NCBI RefSeq assembly: GCF_029028005.1
Contig: NZ_JAOTPO010000027.1
Location: forward strand, 1 to 47,649
Reading direction: 5' to 3'
Source: Alkalihalobacterium chitinilyticum
GTDB lineage: Bacteria > Bacillota > Bacilli > Bacillales > Bacillaceae_F
Length of the DNA: 47,649 nucleotides
Position numbers and translations under genes: made by a program
Notes under the pieces: generated by a model
What the model was told of the DNA's origin: nothing
The model's input: only the letters and a program-made list of their open reading frames with translations
Databases searched by the model: none
In this document: piece after piece, positions 1 through 7,648 of the stretch
Layout: each line of letters opens with the position of its first letter
Numbering within the stretch: position 1 is the first letter of the stretch

Positions 1-127
1 CGGGCTAATCTCTTGTGTCCATCATTACAACAAAGTACATGCTTAGTATAAAATTGAACCGCCGTATACGGAACCGTACGTACGGTGGTGTGAGAGGTCG
101 GAGGTTAATCACCTCCTCCTACTCGAT
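1..127 (+). mobile_element. Group II intron, 3' end (domains V and VI)
   Basis: Positions 57-90 fold as a domain V hairpin: ACCGCCGT pairs with ACGGTGGT, above which TACG and CGTA close a small loop. Positions 92-127 form domain VI (GGAGGT pairing with CACCTCC), and the element ends in the AY expected at a 3' splice site (AT at 126-127). The pattern matches bacterial group II introns common in Bacillaceae, probably class B. The maturase gene would lie upstream, outside the window. A short open frame from 2 to 46 (ending YNKVHA, stop TAG) may be its last codons, but this is weak. The 3' exon starts near 128. Confidence 0.78.
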
Positions 128-218
128 GGTCAAATATTCTACCCTCTTTTAGAAAAAAATGTTAAAATTTACTTATTCAAGTAACGAGCATTGTTTAGAA
201 AGAAAGAGGGGATAGAAG

Positions 219-326
219 ATGGTTAAAAAGACGACTTTCAACAAAAAAATGGCTATAAATCTATATGTTTGTTCTTTATTTGCTGGAATAGCTGTTACAG
301 GAATTTACTATGTTTTTGTAAGGTAA
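219..326 (+). CDS. Small single-pass membrane protein (35 aa)
   Basis: ATG at 219 follows a good ribosome site (AAGAGGGG, 204-212). The peptide has a basic N-terminus (MVKKTTFNKK) and one hydrophobic helix at about residues 12-33 (VCSLFAGIAVTGIYYVFV). It lies just downstream of the group II intron and 30 bp before another small membrane ORF, with which it may be cotranscribed. No family is recognised. Being short, it rests on the ribosome site and the helix. Confidence 0.45.
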   Translation: MVKKTTFNKKMAINLYVCSLFAGIAVTGIYYVFVR

Positions 327-356
327 TTATTTTCGTTAAATTGGGAGGTAAGTGTG

Positions 357-521
357 GTGTTTTACAAGTTATATGAGAATTTAGATATAGATAACCGTTT
401 TAAGATTGGTTATAATGAATTCTTAATTTATTTCGTGTTACTAATAGCTTTTGGGGCATATTTTATTGGTTATATGCTTGGTGGAATGTACTCGCATATA
501 GTTCATAATATTGGAGTTTAA
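357..521 (+). CDS. Small membrane protein (54 aa)
   Basis: GTG at 357 sits 7 bases after a strong ribosome site (GGGAGGT, 343-349). The product has a charged N-terminus (residues 1-20) and one long hydrophobic segment at about 22-45 containing glycine-spaced residues (FGAYFIGYMLGGMY). It probably forms a two-gene unit with the 35-aa ORF at 219. It is not assigned to a family. Confidence 0.5.
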   Translation: MFYKLYENLDIDNRFKIGYNEFLIYFVLLIAFGAYFIGYMLGGMYSHIVHNIGV

Positions 522-722
522 AAGAGATACATATTGAGCAATCGCTTATTTTGTTCACGAAGCAGACTAGTGCAGAAGAAAATGATGGTATATCAAGCTA
601 TTCGGTGTGTGAAGAAGTAATTATATAAAGTACATAAAAAAACTAGGCGCCACTCAAGAGGGACCTAGCGAATATACGAAAACCACTCAACATCTTTTGT
701 TACCACTTAGGAAATAGTATCT

Positions 723-760
723 TAAGAGCGCATTTATCCTGAAGGGGTACGCTCTTTTTT
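723..760 (+). terminator. Rho-independent terminator
   Basis: AAGAGCG (724-730) pairs with CGCTCTT, followed by a T run (755-760). It could end the small membrane ORFs at 219-521. The rest of 522-894 contains no convincing ORF or other structure, apart from a weak GCTAT/ATAGC inverted repeat near 866-880 behind the minus-strand operon. Confidence 0.65.
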
Positions 761-894
761 GTTTTTAAGGAGATATAGTTGCAATTTATATTAATAAGAA
801 AAATCCATACATATGATAATGAGCGGTATAGAACCAATTAAACTATTTGTTTTAACAGAACAGGCTATCTATAATAGCTACTTTTTCATATAAA

Positions 895-2229
895 TTACGA
901 ACGATTTGAATGTAAATGGACGATCGTTGGTTCTACGATATCTTTTCGACGATACACATTCAAAATGAGCCCTAGAATGGCGGAGTAAAATAGCAGCATG
1001 TTTCCCCCGTAACTGATAAATGGCAGCGAGATTCCCATGATCGGCAGGATTCCAAAGCCCATGAGGATGTTCCAGCAGGCAGGAACTGCAAATAAGGCGG
1101 CACCACCCATAACTAGTATTCTTCCGTACCGATCTTTTGTTTTAAACGCATTTTTTGCCATTCGCAAAATGAATGTCAACAGGATGATACAAAGCATAAT
1201 TCCGAATGCCCAGCCAAGAGAATAAACGAGATAAGGAAAAGCAAAATCTGTATGGACAGCAGGAAGTAAACCTACCTTCGGATCATTAAACCCGTTACCG
1301 AACCATCCTGCTTGTGAAAGGAAATCTCTAACAACAATATAAATGTATCCTGCTCCAGATGGGTCGGCTTCAGGGTTAATAAAAGCAAATAGTCTATTAT
1401 ACAGATAACCCCCGCGAGAGGTAAGAATCACAGTAGTGATTAAAATAACTCCTGTCGCCACGTTGACTACAGCTAACTTCAGGGCTAACCTTTTATGGAC
1501 CTGTGAAAAAGCAAACATCGTTATTATACAGAAAAAGTAAATGATACAAAACACAACGTGTGGCAGCATCATAAAGAAAAAGATGGGCGTCCAAAATAAT
1601 ATGAATAGTAATCCTTGTTTAGGCCAACTGGTAAACTCGTTAATCTTGTTAAAGATTCCAGCCCACGCAAGGAACAATAAAAGTAAAATGATTGGCGTCA
1701 GATCAATGATAATGCTGCCGAATGAAATCCATCTTTGACTTCCATTACGCATATAACCAAATAGAAGGGTATACACAAGTAGAAACAAACCACTACTGTA
1801 AAAGAAGGTCCACCAGTTCGTTAATTTTCTGTAATCAAAGAAAAGAAAACCAATGATAACGAGAACAGCAAGAAAGAACCAGAGCAGTTGACGTTGTATA
1901 AAATAGGTGATCGGTACTACCAATTCAGAAACTCCGCCAATCAGCGGAAGAAAACTAATTGCTGCTATAATTACAAATAAAGAAATGAGGACCCAATCCA
2001 TTCTCGGACGATGAAGGTGATTTAAGTTTTCTCCAATTGTAAAAGGGTTCCCCATTGATTGAACGGCTTTTTCATCTGCCTCTTCTTTAGAAGCTTTGCT
2101 TTTTTGGTAGGATTGGCTGAGCTCCTCGAGGTGATGGGTGAGTTCTTTTTTGATCATGCCGTGTGCTTCTTTGGATTTTACTCTAGATGTTACTTTCGTT
2201 AAAAATTCCTCGAATTTAGAAGAGCTCAT
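895..2229 (-). CDS. SEDS (FtsW/RodA/SpoVE) glycosyltransferase with a permease-prefix domain
   Basis: This 444-aa protein has a soluble N-terminus (about 1-75) resembling the 'permease prefix'/HAAS-type helical domain: an EL..HLEEL motif, then EEADEKAVQSMGNP. About ten membrane helices of the SEDS family follow. The catalytic-loop signature VHTDFAFPY is present with Asp328, and the C-terminal PFISYGG signature is at about 403-409, so the polymerase active site looks intact. SEDS proteins polymerise peptidoglycan glycan strands from lipid II at the membrane. The gene overlaps the upstream PadR gene by 4 bp (ATGA), so the two are translationally coupled. It is not the housekeeping ftsW or rodA because of the extra N-terminal domain and the sigma-factor operon. 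A role in a stress-induced wall response is inferred. Confidence 0.85.
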   Translation of the reverse strand: MSSSKFEEFLTKVTSRVKSKEAHGMIKKELTHHLEELSQSYQKSKASKEEADEKAVQSMGNPFTIGENLNHLHRPRMDWVLISLFVIIAAISFLPLIGGVSELVVPITYFIQRQLLWFFLAVLVIIGFLFFDYRKLTNWWTFFYSSGLFLLVYTLLFGYMRNGSQRWISFGSIIIDLTPIILLLLFLAWAGIFNKINEFTSWPKQGLLFILFWTPIFFFMMLPHVVFCIIYFFCIITMFAFSQVHKRLALKLAVVNVATGVILITTVILTSRGGYLYNRLFAFINPEADPSGAGYIYIVVRDFLSQAGWFGNGFNDPKVGLLPAVHTDFAFPYLVYSLGWAFGIMLCIILLTFILRMAKNAFKTKDRYGRILVMGGAALFAVPACWNILMGFGILPIMGISLPFISYGGNMLLFYSAILGLILNVYRRKDIVEPTIVHLHSNRS

Positions 2230-2660
2230 AAAGATGCCTCCTCAAGTAAGTGTTTCAGGAAGAAACGTTGCTTAGAATGTTCTTGTTTGGAAGCAACTAA
2301 GTACTTTTTCCCTTTTTTCGTTAAAGAGTAATGTTTCTTTTCAGCGATCCACTTTGAACTTAAAATTCCTTTGTTTTCGAGTAGATGTAAGAGAGTATAA
2401 AGCTGTCCTTCGTTATGTTCAAAACGAAGTTCCCCTTTCTTAAAAAGTTGAGTAGAAATGTCGTAGCCGTGTTTGGCTTCATGTTGGATGGATTCGAATA
2501 CAGCCAGTATTGTTTCCTCTTTCCAAGCTTGAAGATGTGGTTGAGATTGTTTTTCTCGGATCGTTTCCTTTACAGCCTCTTTTCGCTCATCGGAAAAGGT
2601 AAAATCCTTAAAAACCGTTTTTTTCATTGAATGTTTCAAGTTATGAAATGGATCACTCAT
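2226..2660 (-). CDS. PadR-family regulator with an N-terminal extension
   Basis: The protein is 144 aa. The C-terminal part (about 45-130) is a PadR winged helix: HGYDISTQLF, then NEGQLYTLLHLLENKGIL, then the wing HYSLTKKGKKYL. The first 40 residues are not part of a usual PadR protein; the stretch TVFKDFTFSDERKEAVKETI resembles the N-terminal segment of some Bacillus anti-sigma proteins (by memory, not a search). The start overlaps the end of the sigma gene by 8 bp and the stop overlaps the SEDS start by 4 bp, so all three are coupled. It probably regulates the operon, either as a DNA-binding protein or through the sigma factor. Confidence 0.85.
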   Translation of the reverse strand: MSDPFHNLKHSMKKTVFKDFTFSDERKEAVKETIREKQSQPHLQAWKEETILAVFESIQHEAKHGYDISTQLFKKGELRFEHNEGQLYTLLHLLENKGILSSKWIAEKKHYSLTKKGKKYLVASKQEHSKQRFFLKHLLEEASL

Positions 2661-3210
2661 CGTTAAACCTCCTAGTCATTTGGTCTTTCAATAATTCTTT
2701 TGCACGTTTTAATCTCGTTTTGATGGTATTTACATTTACAGTCGTCACCTTGCTTATTTCTGTTACTGATAGTTCTTCATAATAATGAAGAAAAACGACT
2801 TCTCGGTACTTTATCGGGAGAGCCATGACAGCACTGGCCAAGTTATTTTCTTCATTTTTCGTAATGATCTCGTCTTCAACGTGTTTGGATTGAGAAGGGA
2901 GATAGTTGATGATTTTCTCGTTCAAGGTTATTTTGCGATAATGCCAGCTTCTCAGGTAGTCTTTACAATGATTGCTGGCAATTCGATAGATCCAAGTTTT
3001 GATCGATGCTTGTTGATTGAACTGGTCTAACTTTTCATAACACTTGATAAAGATCTCCTGCGTTAAATCCTCCGCAGTTGTACGATTTTTTACATATGTA
3101 TAGACAAGATGCAGGATCCCGTCGCTATATTCATGCATTAATTGATCGATTATTTGCTCTCTTTCATCCATTCTTTCATCTGTCACCGCCAATTGTTCTA
3201 GTTCGTTCAT
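2653..3210 (-). CDS. ECF-type RNA polymerase sigma factor
   Basis: The protein is 185 aa, the usual size for an ECF sigma. Region 2 (about 25-95) carries AEDLTQEIFIKCYEKLDQF and TWIYRIASNHCKDYLR. Region 4 (about 130-180) carries LPIKYREVVFLHYYEELS and an HTH, TVNVNTIKTRLKRAKELL. It is first in a minus-strand operon with a PadR protein and a SEDS glycosyltransferase. No ordinary transmembrane anti-sigma gene is next to it. A candidate ECF promoter at 3236-3263 suggests autoregulation. Confidence 0.9.
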   Translation of the reverse strand: MNELEQLAVTDERMDEREQIIDQLMHEYSDGILHLVYTYVKNRTTAEDLTQEIFIKCYEKLDQFNQQASIKTWIYRIASNHCKDYLRSWHYRKITLNEKIINYLPSQSKHVEDEIITKNEENNLASAVMALPIKYREVVFLHYYEELSVTEISKVTTVNVNTIKTRLKRAKELLKDQMTRRFNDE

Positions 3211-3235
3211 CTAGGTATCACCTCTTCCTACATTT

Positions 3236-3263
3236 TAGACGAAGCTGACTTGCTTTTGGTTTG
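3236..3263 (-). promoter_or_regulatory. Candidate ECF-sigma promoter
   Basis: Read on the minus strand, CAAACC (3263-3258) and CGTCTA (3241-3236) are separated by 16 bp. They resemble the AAC-type -35 and CGTC -10 of ECF promoters and lie about 26 bp upstream of the sigma start. The match is by eye only. Confidence 0.42.
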
Positions 3264-3376
3264 AAAAAAATGAAGAAATTTATTATTGATCTTCTTGAAA
3301 GGGAAAAATAGTCTCTTGTTTTATTTTTTGTGGTAAAGTTTTACTTGTGATACTACTTTGAAGGGGACGAATAATT

Positions 3377-3862
3377 GTGAAGCCAAAACTAATAGTATGG
3401 ATAAGTTTAATCTTCGTCATTTTAATAGCGGTTGGATGTCAGCATTCAGAAGCAACTGGCCAATGGAAGCTATCGGAAAATGAAGAAATGGTCATTGAAC
3501 AATATTTGACGAAAGAAGTACTTCAACCGAATTTTGGCGGGGAGATGTTTACAACCTATGAAATTTTGGGGACAGATTTAAATGCATCTGAAGTCTACTT
3601 ATGGGCTTTAATTGAAGAATATTATCAAGAGGGTGGAAACCTTGAGCAAGGAACAGGGATGTCAGTGCCTATGGTTTTACATGCAGAAAAAAATACACAG
3701 TCATTCAAAATTTTAAAACATACTTTACCGGGCGATGGCAGTAATTACATCGATGATATTAAAACGATGTTTCCTTCAAAATTACATAATAAAATCGTTG
3801 ATTATGATGTAAATCATATTAGTAAATTGATAGATGAGATGGAAGATAAGGTACAGGATTAA
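3377..3862 (+). CDS. Lipoprotein of unknown function
   Basis: The product is 161 aa with a GTG start behind an AAGGGGAC ribosome site. The signal peptide (1-20) ends in a lipobox AVGC with lipidated Cys21. The mature part is acidic and soluble, with no domain recognised; it contains YLTKEVLQPNFGG and ends in a lysine/aspartate-rich helix. It lies divergently from the sigma operon and 47 bp before the 5-oxoprolinase operon. It could be read from the same transcript, but nothing in its sequence ties it to oxoproline metabolism. Confidence 0.75.
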   Translation: MKPKLIVWISLIFVILIAVGCQHSEATGQWKLSENEEMVIEQYLTKEVLQPNFGGEMFTTYEILGTDLNASEVYLWALIEEYYQEGGNLEQGTGMSVPMVLHAEKNTQSFKILKHTLPGDGSNYIDDIKTMFPSKLHNKIVDYDVNHISKLIDEMEDKVQD

Positions 3863-3870
3863 GTCAGGAT

Positions 3871-3887
3871 GTTCTGAAATTCAGAAC
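3871..3887. promoter_or_regulatory. Perfect 17-bp palindrome before the pxp operon
   Basis: GTTCTGAA-A-TTCAGAAC is a perfect inverted repeat ending 22 bases before the pxpB start codon. It has no T tract, so it is not a standard terminator. An operator for a pxp regulator is the best guess; a small RNA hairpin is the alternative. Confidence 0.5.
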
Positions 3888-3909
3888 GGATATCGAGGAG
3901 GTGAAGAAA

Positions 3910-4665
3910 ATGACTAGGAAGGAAACAGGTGCATCATTTGACATCTATCCATTAAGTGAGACGGCGATTACAATTCAGTTTGGAACATTTATCGATATCG
4001 ATCTACATAGAAGAGTGAGAACGATCACGCATCATTTAGAAGAACGCCCATTTGCTGGGTTCCTTGAATGTGTGCCAGCATTTTCAAGTGTAACCGTCTA
4101 TTATGATGCGCTTCGCGTCCTTCAGTCTGAACAGACCGGTGGCTATTCGTCAGTAAACACTAGGTCAGCTTATGACATCGTATCTTCTTATTTAAAAAAG
4201 CTGTTGGAAAAGCTGACGCATATAAAGGAGGATTCTCCTAGACAAATCGAGATACCAGTTTGTTATGGCGGAGATTTAGGTCCTGACTTAGACTTTGTGG
4301 CTAAGCATAACAATCTGACAACGGATGAAGTGATCCAAATTCATTCGAGCGGAGAATATCTTGTATACATGATCGGGTTTGCTCCTGGTTTCCCGTATTT
4401 AGGCGGAATGTCGGAAAAGATTGCAGCCCCGCGACGCTCAACTCCAAGGGCGACCATCGTAAAAGGATCGGTAGGAATAGCCGGAAGTCAAACGGGTGTG
4501 TACCCGATCTCGACCCCAGGCGGATGGCAATTAATTGGACGTACTCCAGTTGAATTGTTTTGCCCAAATGATCCAATCCCTTCTCTTCTGCAGGCAGGAG
4601 ATGTCATTCGTTTTAAACCGATTTCTCTAGAAGAGTACAAGGAGTATAAGGAGGGGCTAGCATGA
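3910..4665 (+). CDS. pxpB: 5-oxoprolinase subunit PxpB (KipI family)
   Basis: The protein is 251 aa from ATG 3910, which lies 6 bases after GAGGAGGTG; the in-frame GTG at 3901 falls inside that site and is unlikely. It has the allophanate-hydrolase subunit 1-like fold. Visible signatures are the N-terminal PLSETAITIQFG and the conserved YMIGFAPGFPYLGG, APRRSTPR and PISTPGGWQLIGRT blocks. With PxpA and PxpC it forms the ATP-dependent 5-oxoprolinase that opens 5-oxo-L-proline to glutamate. In B. subtilis the homologue KipI also inhibits the sporulation kinase KinA. The stop overlaps pxpC by 4 bp. Confidence 0.93.
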   Translation: MTRKETGASFDIYPLSETAITIQFGTFIDIDLHRRVRTITHHLEERPFAGFLECVPAFSSVTVYYDALRVLQSEQTGGYSSVNTRSAYDIVSSYLKKLLEKLTHIKEDSPRQIEIPVCYGGDLGPDLDFVAKHNNLTTDEVIQIHSSGEYLVYMIGFAPGFPYLGGMSEKIAAPRRSTPRATIVKGSVGIAGSQTGVYPISTPGGWQLIGRTPVELFCPNDPIPSLLQAGDVIRFKPISLEEYKEYKEGLA

Positions 4666-5660
4666 GTATAAACATTCTTCGGCCAGGCTTATTAACGACG
4701 ATACAGGATTTGGGGAGAGTCGGATTTCAAAAATATGGTGTGATTGTAAGTGGTGCGATGGACTCCTATGCATTGCGGATAGGTAATTTACTCGTTGGCA
4801 ATGACGAAGGAGAAGCGGCATTTGAAATTACGTTAACCGGGCCGACGATCGAATTTGAACAAGACATACTGATTGCAATTACTGGCGCAGACTTGTCACC
4901 GACGATTGAAAAGGTGCCTGTTCCTTTATATAAGCCGGTATATGTGAGAAAAGGAAGTGTACTTCAATTTGGGCCATGTGTATCCGGGTGCAGGGCGTAT
5001 ATGGCCTTTGGAGGTGGTTTCGATATTGAAGAAGTCATGGGAAGTCGGAGCACTTACCTTCGTGCAGGGATAGGGGGGCACAAAGGGCGAGCATTAAAGG
5101 CTGGTGATCAGCTGACCATTAACACGGGCAGGCCGCAATCGACACGGTTGATTGAGGAGTTGTCCACATCAAGTGATAGGCCATTTACGACGACTTCCTG
5201 GAGTGTGGCGACAACATTTCTTCAGCCAGTGACAAAGGAAAATACGATTCGTGTAATTCCTGGCACCCATTATGAACGGTTTACCCCTGAGAGTAGACAA
5301 GCCTTTTTTGACCAAACGTTCAGCGTGACGCCGCAATCGGACCGAATGGGCTATCGTCTTTCCGGGCCGTCGCTGGAACTCTCTGAAGCGTTTGAGGTGA
5401 TTTCAGAAGCGGTTGCTTTAGGAACGATCCAAGTACCGTCTGACGGAAATCCAATTGTTTTATTAGCAGATCGGCAAACGACAGGTGGCTATCCACGAAT
5501 GGCTCAAGTGGTGTCCGTCGATATTTCACTTATGGCTCAACTAAAGCCAGGGGACAAGGTCCGTTTTAAAGAAGTAACCGTACAGGAAGCAGAACAGCTT
5601 TATCTGAAGCGAGAACATGAATTAAGCGGGTTGCGAGCGGCAGTAACCTTTAAACTTTAA
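4662..5660 (+). CDS. pxpC: 5-oxoprolinase subunit PxpC (KipA family)
   Basis: The protein is 332 aa, typical for the biotin-dependent carboxyltransferase-like (AHS2) family. Family blocks seen are LLTTIQDLGRVGFQKYGV near the N-terminus, GAMDSYALRIGNLLVGN, PQSDRMGYRLSGP and DGNPIVLLADRQTTGGYPR. It partners PxpB in the 5-oxoprolinase complex and is coupled to it through an ATGA overlap. The gene appears full length, with no frameshift. Confidence 0.93.
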   Translation: MSINILRPGLLTTIQDLGRVGFQKYGVIVSGAMDSYALRIGNLLVGNDEGEAAFEITLTGPTIEFEQDILIAITGADLSPTIEKVPVPLYKPVYVRKGSVLQFGPCVSGCRAYMAFGGGFDIEEVMGSRSTYLRAGIGGHKGRALKAGDQLTINTGRPQSTRLIEELSTSSDRPFTTTSWSVATTFLQPVTKENTIRVIPGTHYERFTPESRQAFFDQTFSVTPQSDRMGYRLSGPSLELSEAFEVISEAVALGTIQVPSDGNPIVLLADRQTTGGYPRMAQVVSVDISLMAQLKPGDKVRFKEVTVQEAEQLYLKREHELSGLRAAVTFKL

Positions 5661-5685
5661 TGAAAAAAAGATGTAGGTGATCGAA

Positions 5686-6456
5686 ATGAAAACAGTGGAT
5701 CTGAATTGTGACTTAGGAGAAAGCTTTGGCTCGTTTGTTGTAGGACAGGACGAGCTGATCTTAAAGCATATTACATCAGCCAATATTGCGTGTGGTTATC
5801 ATGCCGGTGATCATAATGTGATGTCCAAAACAGTTAAATTAGCAAAAGAAAATGGGGTAAGCATTGGAGCTCATCCTGGGTTCCCTGATTTACTCGGGTT
5901 TGGAAGACGGAACATTCAAACCGATCGAGAGGATATTTACAACTTTGTGATTTATCAAATTAGTGCGCTGCAAGGGTTTTGTCAGCTTCATGATGTTCCG
6001 TTACATCATGTAAAGCCTCATGGCGCATTGTTTAATATGGCGTCTCGGGATGGTGTAATGGCTGAAGCGATCGCTCAAGCCGTTTATGACACGGATCCAT
6101 CCCTTGTATTGTTTGGATTGTCGGGAGGGGAATTAACAAAAGCGGGAATGAAGGTTGGGTTAACGGTAGCAAATGAAGTGTTTGCAGACAGAACGTATCA
6201 GCCTGATGGGACATTAACTCCGCGTACCCAAGAAAATGCATTAATTCATGACACAGATCGAGCGATTGAACAAGTGTTAACGATGGTGAAAGAAGGGACA
6301 GTACGAGCGGTTAATGGATCGATTGTACCGATTCAAGCGGATACCATTTGTGTGCATGGAGATGGAGCAAATGCACTTGCGTTTGCTCAGAAACTACAGG
6401 AAACACTGATTGCAGAAGGGATAACGCTAAGTCCTGTTAAAAAGGGGAATTCGTAG
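5686..6456 (+). CDS. pxpA: 5-oxoprolinase subunit PxpA (LamB/YcsF family)
   Basis: The protein is 256 aa from ATG 5686, behind AGGTGA at 5675-5680. Signatures of the YcsF family are DLNCDLGESFG, SANIACGYHAGDH, GAHPGFPDLLGFGRR, HVKPHGALFN and FADRTYQPDGTLTPR. The aspartate and histidine residues are those expected for the hydrolase-like subunit. It is third in the pxpB-pxpC-pxpA operon. Unlike the B. subtilis ycsF-kip locus there is no adjacent transporter or kipR-type regulator. Confidence 0.94.
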   Translation: MKTVDLNCDLGESFGSFVVGQDELILKHITSANIACGYHAGDHNVMSKTVKLAKENGVSIGAHPGFPDLLGFGRRNIQTDREDIYNFVIYQISALQGFCQLHDVPLHHVKPHGALFNMASRDGVMAEAIAQAVYDTDPSLVLFGLSGGELTKAGMKVGLTVANEVFADRTYQPDGTLTPRTQENALIHDTDRAIEQVLTMVKEGTVRAVNGSIVPIQADTICVHGDGANALAFAQKLQETLIAEGITLSPVKKGNS

Positions 6457-6646
6457 AAATCAAAAAATTAGAGAGTACCTTGTTTTTGGGGCCTTTAAAG
6501 TAACACTTGAATCGTAGCGACAAAGAGAACTGCCATTGATGATTACTTAATCCCCTAGGTTAAATGTTTATTTGTAATTGGACTAATTCATGAAGTGAGT
6601 TCTTAAGACAGTTGAGGATTTTTGCGTAACTAGCAAGTATGTATTA

Positions 6647-6678
6647 AAAGACACTTAGAGCATAAGTGTCTTTTTTTC
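6647..6678 (+). terminator. Terminator downstream of the pxp operon
   Basis: AAAAGACACTTA pairs with TAAGTGTCTTTT around a short loop and is followed by a T run. It is the likely end of the pxp transcript, although it lies about 190 bp past the stop. Between 6457 and 6647 I see no ORF or repeat. Confidence 0.8.
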
Positions 6679-6815
6679 TATAAAAGTGCTCTGTTGAAAA
6701 AATTAAATTTTACAAAAGAGATGGTCCATAGTGGCCATTTATAAAATTAAATTACAGTTTTTTTATAAAGTTGGGTATTTTATTAATGAAAGATAAACAA
6801 AAAGAGGTGAGTTCA

Positions 6816-7319
6816 ATGATGGTATCAAGGAAACATTTCTTATTTAATGTGTTAATCATCTTGATCCCGTGGTTATCGTTACTTTTTATAGGAAAGCGTA
6901 ACGTAAAGCGGTATTCATTAGCAGGTATGTTTGTTATCGTTTTTGAAATTCTAAATCACTTGTACGGGAGAAAGCGGAATTGGTGGAAGTTCTATGATAA
7001 GCCCAAATGGTTTATGAGGGATGAACTTCCGTTTAATGTGGGTCCGTATATGCCGCTTACGATGTGGATACTCAAATATTCGTACGGAAACTTTAAAAAG
7101 TTTATCTTACTTAATGTATTAGCAGATGGAATTTTTGCTTTTATAGTTATGGATTTTCTGAAAAAGATGAAAATCGTGCGTCTTCACCGGTTAAATCCTT
7201 TTCAGTTTTTTATCTACATTCACTATAAAGCGTATTTAATTTATGCGGTTCAATATTTGTATGAGAAAATAAAGAACCCGACCGGAACAAACAATACGGC
7301 ACAAACGAACTATTCTTAA
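6816..7319 (+). CDS. Multi-pass membrane protein of unknown function
   Basis: The protein is 167 aa. ATG 6816 is preferred because AAAGAGGTGA lies 5 bases upstream; an in-frame TTG at 6771 has no ribosome site. Hydrophobic segments are at about 8-22, 30-45, 95-110 and 135-150. A conserved-looking aromatic/basic stretch RKRNWWKFYDKPKWF follows the second helix. It resembles small four-helix membrane proteins frequent in Bacillaceae, but I cannot name the family. It stands alone between the pxp terminator and a repeat pair. Confidence 0.7.
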   Translation: MMVSRKHFLFNVLIILIPWLSLLFIGKRNVKRYSLAGMFVIVFEILNHLYGRKRNWWKFYDKPKWFMRDELPFNVGPYMPLTMWILKYSYGNFKKFILLNVLADGIFAFIVMDFLKKMKIVRLHRLNPFQFFIYIHYKAYLIYAVQYLYEKIKNPTGTNNTAQTNYS

Positions 7320-7471
7320 AGAGTTTGCTTTTTAGTTATAATGAAGTAACCGGAAAAAGAATGGAACTATATCACTGTAAACCTCTTCATTCGTTCGTTA
7401 AAAGGTTTGTAATTAAATCTTTTTTTCGAAATGCAACATTCTTAAAGTTCACCGATTATAATAAGTAGTTC

Positions 7472-7575
7472 TTAATGAAGGACACAATCGTTGCAGTAGT
7501 AGGATGAAATGTCCTTCATCACCTTAATGAAGGACACCAGCGTGGCAGTTAGATCAAGTAAAGTCCTTCATCAGC
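7472..7575 (+). repeat. Tandem pair of 52-bp repeats (family A)
   Basis: There are two abutting units, 7472-7523 and 7524-7575, each 52 bp. Each starts TTAATGAAGGACAC and ends GTCCTTCATCA(C/G)C, so each carries TGAAGGAC/GTCCTTCA inverted ends around a variable 28-30-bp middle. They lie between convergent genes (6816-7319 plus, 7649-9523 minus). The flanks 7320-7471 and 7576-7648 hold nothing else I can support. Confidence 0.8.
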
Positions 7576-7648
7576 TCTACCTTGGACAGTTCTTGTTTCA
7601 ATAATACCTCGTTCGTGTAGGCACATCTTTTCAAAAACTTTATATTCC

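Noticed and set aside
6457-6815. Possible riboswitch between pxpA and the membrane protein
   Set aside because: Apart from the terminator at 6647-6678, I could not find paired conserved elements.
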